A stretch of DNA of 64,000 nucleotides, from assembly GCF_029541745.1 (NCBI RefSeq), contig NZ_CP089746.1:1054001-1118000 (forward strand). The letters are read 5' to 3'. The DNA comes from Streptomyces sp. LX-29 (lineage in GTDB: Bacteria; Actinomycetota; Actinomycetes; Streptomycetales; Streptomycetaceae). Shown piece by piece: positions 8,613-16,599 of the stretch. The notes beneath the pieces were generated by a model. The model was not told where the DNA came from. It did no database searches and saw only the letters and a program-made list of their open reading frames with translations. The stretch's first letter is position 1. Each line of letters starts with the position of its first letter. A program made the position numbers and the translations under genes.

Positions 8613-8933
8613 GTCGGTTCAGCTCCTCGGTGCGATGTCCTGTCGTCGGCACCTGTCGTGCGTCGGTGCGCGTCGACCTGCCGTCGCCTTCGAGCCTCCG
8701 CCGACGATGTGCTCCGGGTCGTCGTACGACCGGCGGCACTCGGCGTACCCCCGCAGGAGTAGGCACGCGGGAGTAGGCACGCGGGCGGCCGTGTACGCGG
8801 CCCTCTTCGGGCTCGCGTCCCGGACCTGTCGCGGCCCGTTCCGGAGCCGTTCCGGGCCCGGCTCCGGCGCGCGCTCGCCGGGGGCCCGGGCCCACGCCTG
8901 GCCGCTGTACCAACTAGTATGTACAGTGATCAC
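8613..8933. other. 321-bp divergent promoter region with a 14-bp direct repeat
   Basis: No gene is supported. A perfect tandem duplication of GAGTAGGCACGCGG occupies 8757-8770 and 8771-8784. The right end carries a TetR-type palindrome, listed separately. Promoters of the SHOCT-ABC operon (left) and the TetR operon (right) must lie here. Confidence 0.5.
8906..8925. promoter_or_regulatory. probable TetR operator
   Basis: TGTACCAACTAGTATGTACA is a 20-bp dyad: outer arms TGTAC/GTACA are perfect and the centre ACTAGT is itself palindromic, so 16 of 20 positions are symmetric. It sits 8 bp before the TetR start at 8934 and overlaps an alternative ATG at 8919. This placement suits autoregulation. 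Confidence 0.65.
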
Positions 8934-9509
8934 ATGAGCACAACGGAACGCCTGATCGAGAGCACCCAGGAGCTCCTGTGGGAGCGGGGATACGTCGGCA
9001 CCAGCCCCAAGGCGATCCAGCAACGGGCGGGCGCGGGCCAGGGCAGCATGTACCACCACTTCCGTGGCAAGCCCGACCTCGCGCTGACCGCGATCCGCCG
9101 CACCGCCGAGCAGTTGCGGGCCGCCGCCGAGGCGTCGTTCTCCGCGCCGGGCGCCGGGGCGTACGAGCGCGTCCGCGGCTATCTGCTGCGCGAGCGCGAC
9201 GTGCTGCGCGGCTGCCCGGTGGGCCGGCTGACGATGGATCCCGACGTCATCGCCGACCCGGAGCTGCGACGGCCGGTCGAGGAGACCCTGGACTGGCTGC
9301 GCGGGCGGCTGGCGGAGATCGTCGCGGAGGGGCAGCGCCAGGGCGAGTTCGTCGCGGACCTCGACCCCGCGCGGATCGCCGCCACGGTCGTGGCCACCGT
9401 GCAGGGCGGCTATGTGCTCGCCCGCGCGGCCGGCACCACGACCCACTTCGACCTGGCGGTACGGGGGTTGCTGGACCTGCTCGCGGCCGCCCGTACCCCG
9501 GCGGCCTGA
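8934..9509 (+). CDS. TetR/AcrR-family transcriptional regulator
   Basis: A 191-aa repressor. The N-terminal HTH is LIESTQELLWERGYVGTSPKAIQQRAGAGQG... with the typical SMYHHFRGKPDL segment. The C-terminal ligand domain contains GCPVGRLTMDPDV and a late helix with ATVQGGYVLARA, like the AcrR/YxaF group. ATG 8934 is preferred. An in-frame ATG at 8919 lies inside the palindrome, and neither start has a Shine-Dalgarno sequence, so a leaderless or near-leaderless transcript is possible. It heads an operon with the cupin, DUF4865 and phosphotriesterase genes. Confidence 0.88.
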   Translation: MSTTERLIESTQELLWERGYVGTSPKAIQQRAGAGQGSMYHHFRGKPDLALTAIRRTAEQLRAAAEASFSAPGAGAYERVRGYLLRERDVLRGCPVGRLTMDPDVIADPELRRPVEETLDWLRGRLAEIVAEGQRQGEFVADLDPARIAATVVATVQGGYVLARAAGTTTHFDLAVRGLLDLLAAARTPAA

Positions 9510-9540
9510 CCCCCGGACGACCCCACTCGAGGAGGACCCC

Positions 9541-9936
9541 ATGGAGATCACCAGGAATCGCCCCGACACCCGACCCGGGCCGCCGGAGCGCTTCACCGGC
9601 ACGGTGTGGCTGGACGAGCTCGCGGCGCCGCCGGCCCCGTCCCGACTGCGCCTCTTCAGCGTCCACTTCGCCCCGGGCGCCCGCACCTTCTGGCACCGGC
9701 ATCCGCACGGTCAGGTGCTGCACGTGACCGAGGGCGTCGGACTCGTCCAGCGCGCCGGTGGGCCCTTGGAGGAGATCCGGGCCGGCGACACCGTGTGGAT
9801 CGCGCCCGGCGAGGAGCACTGGCACGGGGCCGGCCCCCGCACCTTCATGACCCACCTGGCCGTCGTCGAGGCCGCCGCCGACGGCACCACCACCGAGTGG
9901 GTCGCCCCGGTCGGCGAGGACGTGTACCCGGCCTGA
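9541..9936 (+). CDS. cupin-domain protein
   Basis: A 131-aa single-domain cupin. Motif 1 is FWHRHPHGQVLHVTEGVG, giving metal-binding histidines in HRHPHG; motif 2 is IAPGEEHWHGAG. The EEHWHG ending is typical of hydroxynitrile-lyase-like or (R)-mandelonitrile lyase cupins (from memory), though most members are uncharacterised. GAGGAGG lies before ATG 9541. It begins 31 bp after the TetR gene, and the next gene follows after 25 bp, so it is most likely cotranscribed. Confidence 0.88.
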   Translation: MEITRNRPDTRPGPPERFTGTVWLDELAAPPAPSRLRLFSVHFAPGARTFWHRHPHGQVLHVTEGVGLVQRAGGPLEEIRAGDTVWIAPGEEHWHGAGPRTFMTHLAVVEAAADGTTTEWVAPVGEDVYPA

Positions 9937-9961
9937 CCCGCCCCCGAACGAGAGACACTCC

Positions 9962-10546
9962 ATGCACGCGATGCAGTACCGCATCACCCTGCCCGCCGAC
10001 TACGACATGACGATCATTCGCCGTCGGGTGCGGACGAAGGGCCATCTGCTCGACGACTTCCCCGGACTCGGCCTGAAGGCGTACGGAATCCGCGAGCGCG
10101 GGGTCGACGGCTCGCCGGTGAACGCCTACGCGCCGTTCTACCTGTGGACCAGCACCGAGGCCATGAACGGCTTTCTCTGGGGCCCCGGATTCCGCGGGCT
10201 CAGCCATGACTTCGGCCGCCCGACCGTCGAGAACTGGCTGGGGCTCGGCTTCGCGCGCGGCCCGGCCACGGCCGCCGCGCCGGGCTTCTTCAGCCGCCGC
10301 GCGGAGCCGGTCCCGGCCGGCACCGACCCGGACGCCGCCGTCGAGCGCGCCCTGGAGGAGCTGGAGCACCGGGCGGCCGCGGACGGAGTGCACTGCGCCG
10401 CCGTCGGCATCGACCCGCACCGCTGGGAACTGCTCCACTTCACCCTCTGGGCGGACGCCGCTCCCACCGCGGACGGGGAGCTCTACCAGGTGCTGCACCT
10501 GTCCGCCCCGCACCTGGACGAGCTCCCGCGAGGGCGGGGGTGGTGA
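9962..10546 (+). CDS. DUF4865 family protein
   Basis: A 194-aa protein whose start MHAMQYRITLPADYDMTIIRRRV and middle AYAPFYLWTSTEAMNGFLWG match the DUF4865 family as remembered. The family is a compact alpha/beta, possibly dimeric ferredoxin-like, domain often found beside TetR regulators and cupins. No function is known. GAGAGA precedes the ATG. Its stop overlaps the phosphotriesterase start (GTGA). Confidence 0.82.
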   Translation: MHAMQYRITLPADYDMTIIRRRVRTKGHLLDDFPGLGLKAYGIRERGVDGSPVNAYAPFYLWTSTEAMNGFLWGPGFRGLSHDFGRPTVENWLGLGFARGPATAAAPGFFSRRAEPVPAGTDPDAAVERALEELEHRAAADGVHCAAVGIDPHRWELLHFTLWADAAPTADGELYQVLHLSAPHLDELPRGRGW

Positions 10547-11682
10547 CGGCCGCGCGCCCCGCACCTCCCGCACCGAGCGTGCGCACGGTGCTGGGCGACG
10601 TCCCCGCCGCCGAGCTGGGCGTGTGCGACGCCCATGACCACCTCTTCCTGCGCAGCCCGCTGCTGCCCGGCCAGGAGCTCGACGACCCCGCGGCGGCCGC
10701 CGACGAACTGCGGGCCTTCGCCGCGGCGGGCGGCCGCGCGGTGGTGCAGTGGACCCCCTACGGCATGGGGCGCGGCGCCGGTCACCTCGCGGAGCTCTCC
10801 CGCGCGACCGGGGTCCGCATCGTCGCCGCCACCGGCCTGCACCAGGCGCGGCACTACGCCCCGGCGCTGCTCGACCGGGTACGGGACCGACTGGCCGAGC
10901 TCTTCCTGGCCGAACTGACGCTCGGGATCGGGCGCGTCGAGGGGATCGAAGGCTTCGAGCCCTCCACGGACCTGGAGGTCCCCGGCAGCGGCGGTGGGGC
11001 GGCGAGAAGGGCCACTCACGCGGGGCATGACGCGGAAACGCCGCCGCGAGTGGAGCGCGACCGGGTAACAGCGCCCCGCGCGGAGCGCGACACGGAAACG
11101 CCGCCCCGCGCGGAGCGCGTTTCGGAGACCTCCCCCCGCGCGGGGCTCATCAAGGTCGCCGGCGGGTTCCACGGCCTGGACGCCCATGCCCGCGCCACCA
11201 TGGCCGCGGCCGCCGTCGCCCACCACCGCACCGGCGCCCCCATCGGCGTCCATCTGGAGCTGGGGACGGGCGCGTTGGACGTGCTCGACCTGCTCTGCGG
11301 CGAGCTGGGCGTGGCGCCGGACCGGGTGATCCTGGGCCACCTCAACCGTTCGCCCGACCTTCCCGTCCACCGCAAGGCCGCCGAACTGGGCGCCTACCTC
11401 GCCTTCGACGGCCCCTCCCACGCCCACCACGCCACGGACTGGCGCCTTTCCGACGCCCTGTCCGCCCTGGCCGACGCCGGACACGCCGACCGGCTGCTGC
11501 TCGGCGGCGACACCACCACGGCCGCGGCCCGCTTCGTCAACGGCGGCCCCGGCCTGCCGCACCTCCTCCGCGGCCTGCGCGCACGGCTCGAACTGAGCCT
11601 TCCGGCCGAGCTGGTGACCCGCGTGTTCACCGCCAACCCGGCCCGCGCCTTCGCCGTCGACTGGCCGGCCCCGGCTGGCTGA
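10543..11682 (+). CDS. phosphotriesterase-family metal hydrolase with a repeat-derived insertion
   Basis: A ~379-aa amidohydrolase-superfamily protein. The HDH motif (H31, H33) starts the metal site, the carboxylated lysine is K204 in AGLIKVAG, later metal histidines are in GVHLELG (about 235) and ILGHLN (about 263), and the last aspartate is in LLLGGDTTT. Family members are lactonases or esterases; the substrate is unknown. Between ELTLGIG (124-130) and RAGLIKVA lies a ~70-residue insertion made of four in-frame 10-residue repeats plus flanks, where homologues normally join these segments directly. GTG 10543 overlaps the previous stop; GTG 10540 is the alternative. Confidence 0.82.
   Translation: MTAARPAPPAPSVRTVLGDVPAAELGVCDAHDHLFLRSPLLPGQELDDPAAAADELRAFAAAGGRAVVQWTPYGMGRGAGHLAELSRATGVRIVAATGLHQARHYAPALLDRVRDRLAELFLAELTLGIGRVEGIEGFEPSTDLEVPGSGGGAARRATHAGHDAETPPRVERDRVTAPRAERDTETPPRAERVSETSPRAGLIKVAGGFHGLDAHARATMAAAAVAHHRTGAPIGVHLELGTGALDVLDLLCGELGVAPDRVILGHLNRSPDLPVHRKAAELGAYLAFDGPSHAHHATDWRLSDALSALADAGHADRLLLGGDTTTAAARFVNGGPGLPHLLRGLRARLELSLPAELVTRVFTANPARAFAVDWPAPAG
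11029..11148. repeat. four 30-bp in-frame repeats inside the phosphotriesterase gene
   Basis: Units start at 11029, 11059, 11089 and 11119 and encode DAETPPRVER, DRVTAPRAER, DTETPPRAER and VSETSPRAGL. The period is exactly 30 bp, so the frame is preserved. The last unit runs into the strand carrying the catalytic lysine. Confidence 0.85.
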
Positions 11683-11815
11683 GAAGCGGCCGGGGACACG
11701 CGCCGATCGCACCCGTGCCCAGGCGGGTACGAGGCAGCCGCGCCGCGCGGGCACAGGGCAGCCGCGCCCGCGCGGGCCGGCGCACCCGCCCGGCCGGGAC
11801 CCCGGGCCCACGGCC
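11683..11815. repeat. short repeats between convergent genes
   Basis: Two near-copies of GGCAGCCGCGCC-GCGCGGGC (around 11731 and 11757) lie between the convergent phosphotriesterase and ROK regulator genes. They could also fold into GC hairpins. No other feature is seen. Confidence 0.45.
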
Positions 11816-13186
11816 CTACGCGGTCGTCAACGCCCCCAGCGGATCGTCCAGCACCGGCTGCCAGGCCAGCTCGGCGGCGCCGACGAGGCTGTTGTAGTCG
11901 AGCGTGCAGGGCAGGATCGGCACGCCGCCGCTGCGCCCCCACAGGCTGCGCTCGGCGACGACCGCGCGGAGCCGTTCCGGGTCGGCCTCCAGCAACTCGC
12001 GGTGGAGGCCGCCGAGGATGATGCGGTCCGGGTTGAGGATGTTCACCAGTCCGGCGAGGCCGAGGCCGAGCCGGTCGATCAGCTGGTGGGTGGCGGCCCG
12101 TACCCGCGGGTCCCGGGGCACGGAGCCGGCCCCGCCGTCCGGGGCGGCGGCCACGGCCGGCCCCACGGCGTCGCCCGACGTCACGTCAGAGGCGCCGCGC
12201 CCACCGGTGGCCGCGGCCGTGCCGGCGGCGTCGTCCGCGGCCGACTCCCCGGGGACGCCGGCGCCGACAGGCTCCCCGTACTCCGCGCGGAGCAGCTCGC
12301 GGGCCTGCTGGAGCAGCGAGACCTCCGGCCCGGGCTCGCGCCCGGCCGCGGTGAGGAAGGCGAGCGGGTCCGCCTCGATGTCCAGGCAGCCTCGGCTGCC
12401 GCAGTGGCAGGGCGCGCCTTCGGGGTTGACGGTCAGATGGCCGACCTCCAGCGCCAGCCCGGCGCTGCCCGTGTGCAGCCGGCCGTCCAGGACCAGCGCA
12501 CCGCCGACGCCCCGGTGACCGGTGGCCACGCACAGCAGGTGCTGGGCGCCGCGGCCGGCCCCGTGCCGGTGTTCGGCGAGCGCCGCCAGGTTGACGTCGT
12601 TGCCCGCGAACCCCTCGTGGGGAATGTCGGCCGCCGCCAGGCTGCGGGTGAACAGCTCCCGCACCGGCGCGCCCGCGGACCAGGCGAGGTGCAGCGGGTT
12701 GAGCGCGGTGCCCTCCGGCTCGGCGACGGCGGACGGCACCGCCAACCCCGCGCCCACACAGCGCCGTCCGGTCTCCCGCAGCAGCCCGGCGCCCGCCTCG
12801 ACCACGGCGCCCAGCACCTGGGCCGGGTCGGCGGGCACGGTCATGCAGCCGGGCGCGGTGGCGACGATCCGGCCGCCGAGTCCGACGAGCGCGGCGCGGA
12901 AGCCGTCGGAGTGCACCTGGGCGGCGAGGACGACGGGGCCGTTCGGGGCGATCGCGAGCCGGTGCGAGGGACGCCCCTGGGAGCCCGCGGCGCCGCCCGG
13001 CCGCGCGTCGACCTGGATGAGGCCGAGCGCCTCCAGCTCGGCCGCGACGGCGCCGGCGGTGGCGCGGGTCACGCCGAGTTCGGCGGTCAGCACGGCACGG
13101 GTGGGCGCGCGGCCGGTGTGTACGAGCTCCAGTGCCGGGCCGAGCGCACTTCGGCCCCGCTCCAGCCTTGTCCGAGTCTGGGTCAC
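11816..13186 (-). CDS. ROK-family transcriptional regulator
   Basis: A 456-aa regulator: N-terminal winged HTH (about 15-62, TRAVLTAELGVTRATAGAVAAELEALGLI), then a ROK sugar-kinase-like domain. The zinc motif is CHCGSRGC following GHLTVNPEGAP, and the glycine-rich sugar loop includes GHRGVGGALVLDG. A ~55-residue Ala/Gly-rich stretch (VGAGVPGESAADDAAGTAAATGG...) interrupts the C-terminal half and looks like low-complexity expansion. The start is GTG at 13186, divergent from an MFS gene 47 bp away. It probably controls that transporter and itself in response to a sugar. Confidence 0.9.
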   Translation of the reverse strand: MTQTRTRLERGRSALGPALELVHTGRAPTRAVLTAELGVTRATAGAVAAELEALGLIQVDARPGGAAGSQGRPSHRLAIAPNGPVVLAAQVHSDGFRAALVGLGGRIVATAPGCMTVPADPAQVLGAVVEAGAGLLRETGRRCVGAGLAVPSAVAEPEGTALNPLHLAWSAGAPVRELFTRSLAAADIPHEGFAGNDVNLAALAEHRHGAGRGAQHLLCVATGHRGVGGALVLDGRLHTGSAGLALEVGHLTVNPEGAPCHCGSRGCLDIEADPLAFLTAAGREPGPEVSLLQQARELLRAEYGEPVGAGVPGESAADDAAGTAAATGGRGASDVTSGDAVGPAVAAAPDGGAGSVPRDPRVRAATHQLIDRLGLGLAGLVNILNPDRIILGGLHRELLEADPERLRAVVAERSLWGRSGGVPILPCTLDYNSLVGAAELAWQPVLDDPLGALTTA

Positions 13187-13200
13187 AGCCCTATTCTCAC

Positions 13201-13221
13201 TTTGTGCCGACGCTAAACAAA
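13201..13221. promoter_or_regulatory. candidate ROK operator between divergent genes
   Basis: TTTGT at 13201-13205 and ACAAA at 13217-13221 form an inverted repeat with an 11-bp GC-rich centre. ROK repressors of the Mlc/NagC type recognise T-tract/A-tract half sites separated by about 9-11 bp. It lies between the ROK start (13186) and the MFS start (13234). Confidence 0.5.
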
Positions 13222-13233
13222 ATACGGGCGGCT

Positions 13234-14514
13234 ATGCGCGGGCAAACGGCGGGCAACGCGCCGGATCCCGCCCTCTCCCGCCTCCGCGCAGCCCTGACCC
13301 TCTTCTTCGCGCTCGACGGCTTCGTCTTCGCCGGTTGGGTGGTCCGCATCCCCGCCGTCAAGGAGCAGACCGGCGCTTCCCCCGGAGCGCTCGGACTCGC
13401 CCTGCTGGGCGTGTCGGCGGGCGCCGTGGCGACCATGGTCGTCACCGGGCGCCTGTGCCGCCGCTTCGGCAGCCACCCGATGACCGTGGCGGCCGCCGTC
13501 CTGATGTCGCTCAGCGTCGCACTGCCGCCGCTGACCCACTCGGCCCTCGCCCTGGGCCTGGTGTTGCTCGTCTTCGGCGCCGGGTTCGGCGGCCTCAACG
13601 TCGCCATGAACAGCGCCGCGGTCGACCTGGTCGCCGCCCTGCGACGCCCCGTCATGCCCACCCTGCACGCCGCCTTCAGCCTCGGCGGCATGGCCGGGGC
13701 GGGCCTCGGCGGACTGGTCGCCGGGCACCTGTCCGCCACCCGCCATCTGGCGCTGCTCGCCGCCGCCGGGGTACTGCTGGCCCTGTTCGCGGGCCGCACC
13801 CTGATCGCCCTACCCGCACCCACGGTTCCCGGCACGGCCGCGACCGCGACCCCGGACGGGTCGACCACGGGCGCCACGGCGTCGGACGACGGCCGGCCGC
13901 AAGCCGAGCGGCACTCCGCGCGGGCGGGCGGTTCCCGCTGGCCGGTACTGGTCTTCGGACTGATCGCCCTGTGCACGGCGTACGGCGAGGGCGCGATGGC
14001 CGACTGGGCCGCGCTCCACCTCGACCAGGACCTCGGCGCCTCCCCCGGCATGGCCGCCGCGGGCTACTCCCTCTTCGCCCTCGCCATGACCGTGGGCCGA
14101 CTCACCGGCAGCGCCCTGCTGGAACGACTCGGCCAGACCCGGGCCCTGGTCGCGGGCGGCGCCACGGCCGCGGCCGGGATGCTGCTGGGCTCCCTCGCCC
14201 CCGTGCTTCCGCTCGCCCTGGCGGGGTTCGCGGTCACCGGCCTGGGCCTGGCCAACATCTTCCCGATCGCGATCGGCCGCGCGGGGGCGCTGGCCGGCCC
14301 CGACGGCGTCGCCACCGCGTCCACCCTCGGCTACGCGGGCATGCTGCTGGGCCCGCCGACGATCGGCTTCCTGGCGGACTGGAGTTCGCTCTCCACGGCC
14401 CTGACCACGGTGGCACTGCTGTCCGCGCTCGCCGCGGCCGTCGCGTACGGCACCCGGCACACGGTGCGCGACAGCGGGCGGCGCACGGCGGGGACGGAGC
14501 CGCGGTCCACGTGA
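13234..14514 (+). CDS. MFS transporter
   Basis: A 426-aa inner-membrane protein with about 12 helices. Helix 1 is ALTLFFALDGFVFAGWVVRI and the loop 2-3 region is VTGRLCRRFGSHP, a variant of the MFS motif A. The centre (about 195-235) carries a low-complexity cytoplasmic loop, TAATATPDGSTTGATASDDG. The family resembles YbjJ-like exporters. ATG 13234 is chosen; a GTG at 13204 would extend it by 10 residues into the putative operator. Control by the divergent ROK protein is likely; the substrate is unknown. Confidence 0.87.
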   Translation: MRGQTAGNAPDPALSRLRAALTLFFALDGFVFAGWVVRIPAVKEQTGASPGALGLALLGVSAGAVATMVVTGRLCRRFGSHPMTVAAAVLMSLSVALPPLTHSALALGLVLLVFGAGFGGLNVAMNSAAVDLVAALRRPVMPTLHAAFSLGGMAGAGLGGLVAGHLSATRHLALLAAAGVLLALFAGRTLIALPAPTVPGTAATATPDGSTTGATASDDGRPQAERHSARAGGSRWPVLVFGLIALCTAYGEGAMADWAALHLDQDLGASPGMAAAGYSLFALAMTVGRLTGSALLERLGQTRALVAGGATAAAGMLLGSLAPVLPLALAGFAVTGLGLANIFPIAIGRAGALAGPDGVATASTLGYAGMLLGPPTIGFLADWSSLSTALTTVALLSALAAAVAYGTRHTVRDSGRRTAGTEPRST

Positions 14515-14534
14515 CGGGGCGACGCCCGGAGAGG

Positions 14535-14550
14535 GTTACTTGCGAGTAAC
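14535..14550. promoter_or_regulatory. perfect palindrome GTTACT-TGCG-AGTAAC before DUF4442
   Basis: A 16-bp site with perfect 6-bp arms lies 22 bp before the start at 14573. The form TTACTnnnnAGTAA is typical of TetR-family operators of actinobacterial fatty-acid/acyl-CoA genes (from memory). No TetR gene is adjacent here, so the regulator would act in trans. Confidence 0.6.
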
Positions 14551-14572
14551 AAAGCGTGCTAGCGTCGCCGGC

Positions 14573-15037
14573 ATGGCCCGTAGATCACACTCAGCGCAGA
14601 CCCTGCGGCGCGGCATCAACCTCTGGCCGCCGTTCCTGTTCGCCGGCGTGCGCGTGCTCCACATCGCCGACGACTGGAGCGGCGCACGGGTCCGGCTCCG
14701 CATGCACCGCTTCAACCGCAACTACGTGGGCACCCACTTCGGCGGCTCGCTGTTCGCCATGGCCGATCCGTTCTGGATGCTGCTCGTCATGAACAGCCTG
14801 GGCCGCGACTACATCGTGTGGGACAAGAAGGGCGAGATCGACTTCGTCTCCCCCGGGCGCGGGGACGTCTTCGCCGAGTTCAAGCTCACCGAGGACCGGC
14901 TGGAGGAGATCCGGCAGGCCACCGCGGACGGCTCCAAGGCTCTGCCCTGGTTCGAGAACGACGTGGTCGCGGCCGACGGTACGGTGGTGGCACGGGTCCG
15001 CAAACAGCTGTACGTGCGGCGCAAGGAGCGGGCCTGA
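14573..15037 (+). CDS. DUF4442 hotdog-fold protein (thioesterase-like)
   Basis: A 154-aa protein of the YiiD-C/DUF4442 type. It shows a hotdog core with HRFNRNYVGTHFGGSLFAMADPFWMLLVM, where the helix follows the N-Y-V-G-T-x-F-G-G loop, and later strands EIDFVSPGRGDVFAEFKL and VVARVRKQLYVRRK. Such proteins are presumed acyl-CoA thioesterases or acyl binders, but the substrate is unknown. The upstream palindrome of the fatty-acid regulator type supports an acyl-CoA role. The ATG at 14573 was selected because it lies just after the promoter-like region. Confidence 0.83.
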   Translation: MARRSHSAQTLRRGINLWPPFLFAGVRVLHIADDWSGARVRLRMHRFNRNYVGTHFGGSLFAMADPFWMLLVMNSLGRDYIVWDKKGEIDFVSPGRGDVFAEFKLTEDRLEEIRQATADGSKALPWFENDVVAADGTVVARVRKQLYVRRKERA

Positions 15038-15072
15038 CCTGGAACGACGAACAGACGGCGGAGGGGTTCGGC

Positions 15073-15318
15073 ATGGCGAGGGTCCGGAATCAGGCAGGGC
15101 GCGACGCGCTCACCGTGGAGATCGTGTTCGCGGTCTTCACCGGCGCGCTGCTCGCCGCTCCGCTCTTCGTGGCCGTCGCCTCCCCCGCGCTCTTCGGCGA
15201 CCCCGACGAGGGCCGCGCGAGCGCCTGGATGGTCGCCGGCGCCATCACCGCGGCGGCCGGTTTCACGGTGCGCGTGGTGCGGGTGCTGCGGCGGTTCAGC
15301 CGAGCCGAACGGGCCTGA
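15073..15318 (+). CDS. small two-helix membrane protein (DUF6332-like)
   Basis: An 81-aa protein with two predicted membrane helices: VEIVFAVFTGALLAAPLFVAV (about 16-36) and ASAWMVAGAITAAAGFTVRVV (about 49-69), ending in an Arg-rich tail. The start MARVRNQAGRDALTVEI resembles the streptomycete DUF6332 family (from memory). GGAGGGG precedes ATG 15073, and the gene follows DUF4442 by 35 bp. The function is unknown. Confidence 0.65.
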   Translation: MARVRNQAGRDALTVEIVFAVFTGALLAAPLFVAVASPALFGDPDEGRASAWMVAGAITAAAGFTVRVVRVLRRFSRAERA

Positions 15319-15442
15319 GCGGCGGCTGACCGCGCGGACGTGCCGGGACGGAACGCGCGACCGCGCGGACGCACGGTGCGAGCGGTCGTGCGACCCGCGC
15401 GGGCACGCGGAGCGGAGCGACCGGTGACGCGGACCGGCGGAG

Positions 15443-15523
15443 GCGTCACCCGGACGGCGCGCCGCCCGGACAGGGTGTCATCCGGACAGGGCGTCACCCA
15501 CAAGGCGCGTCACCCACAGGGCG
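15443..15523. repeat. imperfect GTCACCC/GGACAGGG repeats
   Basis: In the 218-bp gap between the small membrane protein and the DUF2797 gene, segments GTCACCCGGACGG, GTCATCCGGACAGG, GTCACCCACAAGG and GTCACCCACAGGG recur with a period of about 17-20 bp. Apart from the GAGAGG site before 15537, nothing else is seen. Confidence 0.6.
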
Positions 15524-15536
15524 AGAGGCGGCGGAT

Positions 15537-16448
15537 GTGACCGGGGAAGCGGCGGCGCGGGCCGCCGAGTGGCGATGTGCGGGGCTGCGTTGGGATCGCA
15601 CGGGCCCCGCGCTGGCCTGGCAGCATCCGCTGCGCGGCCGCCGCACCTCGCCCCTCTCCCCCGGCCGGCCCCTGGCCTTCACCACCGGCGCGCGGCGCTC
15701 CTGCGTCGGCGTGCGGCGCGGCGACCGGCACACTCCCTGCCCCACGGCCGCGGAGGTGCCGGTCACGGCCGCCTCCGCCCAGTGCGCCGACTGTGCGCGG
15801 CTCGACCGCTCGTACTCGGTCGCCGCCGACACCCGCACCGACGACCCGCGCCCCTACGACGTCTACCTCGCCTGGTTCGGCCCCGGCCTGACGAAGGTCG
15901 GCATCACGGCGGCCGAGCGCGAGGGCGTCCGGCTGCTGGAGCAGGCCGCCCTCTCCTTCACGCTCCTGGGGCGCGGCCCGCTGATGGCGGCGCGCCGCGC
16001 GGAGGCGGTGTTGGGCGCCGCGCTCGGCGTCCCGGACCGCATCCCGTACGCCGCCAAGCGCGGCGGCCGTCTGGCGCCGCCGCCCCCGCGCGAGCGCGCC
16101 ACCGAGCTGGCGACCCTCTACGGGCGGGCTCGCGAACTGCCGGGCTGGCCCGAGTCCCTGGAGGCGCTGCCCTGTGCGCCGGTCCACCATGACGAGATCT
16201 TCGGCCTCGGCCGTATCCGCTCCCTGGACGGCGTCGTCGCCCTCGCCCCCGGCAGCACGGTGGCGGGGACCGTCGAGGCCGTCGCCGGGCCGGATGTGCA
16301 CCTGCGCACGGCGGACGGCCGGATGCCGCTGTTGGACGCCCGGCGGCTGGCCGGCTGGGCGCTGTCCGCGGCCGCGCCGGGCTCCGCCATGACGGCGGAG
16401 GTACAGCCCCTGCCGGCGCCCGCGACCGAGCCGGAGCGGCTCTTCTAG
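15537..16448 (+). CDS. DUF2797 family protein
   Basis: A 303-aa protein beginning at GTG 15537 with GAGAGG upstream. It has paired cysteines (RRSCVG... CPTA... CADC, about residues 53-87) that may bind a metal, then PYDVYLAWFGPGLTKVGITAAER, the hallmark of DUF2797. This segment has the look of a GIY-YIG-like nuclease core, with the YxVYLAxFG...KVGIT pattern and the downstream arginine in AARRAEAVLG. The C-terminal third is a beta-rich domain. Activity is unproven for the family. Confidence 0.8.
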   Translation: MTGEAAARAAEWRCAGLRWDRTGPALAWQHPLRGRRTSPLSPGRPLAFTTGARRSCVGVRRGDRHTPCPTAAEVPVTAASAQCADCARLDRSYSVAADTRTDDPRPYDVYLAWFGPGLTKVGITAAEREGVRLLEQAALSFTLLGRGPLMAARRAEAVLGAALGVPDRIPYAAKRGGRLAPPPPRERATELATLYGRARELPGWPESLEALPCAPVHHDEIFGLGRIRSLDGVVALAPGSTVAGTVEAVAGPDVHLRTADGRMPLLDARRLAGWALSAAAPGSAMTAEVQPLPAPATEPERLF

Positions 16449-16599
16449 AACCCTCTCACCGGGAGGTCCCGCGCGGCTCTCGCCGGGAGGCACTCGCCGC
16501 GCGGCGCCGGGAGGCTCTCCCCGAGCGGCGCCCGGCCGGAGGCTCCCGCCGAGGGCGCCGGGGAGCTCTCGTCGAGCGGCGCCGGGGTCCGGGCTCCGT
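16449..16599. repeat. degenerate about 30-bp repeats between convergent genes
   Basis: Several GGGAGGC/TCTCxCCGAGCGGCGCC segments recur with a period near 30-35 bp between the DUF2797 gene and the response regulator. They are too degenerate to delimit exactly. Confidence 0.6.

Noticed and set aside
5285..8776. Open plus-strand frame of 1163 codons antisense to the ABC operon
   Set aside because: It is the mirror of strongly coding minus-strand genes; its translation is low-complexity Gly/Arg/Ala/Glu with no domains, as expected in GC-rich DNA.
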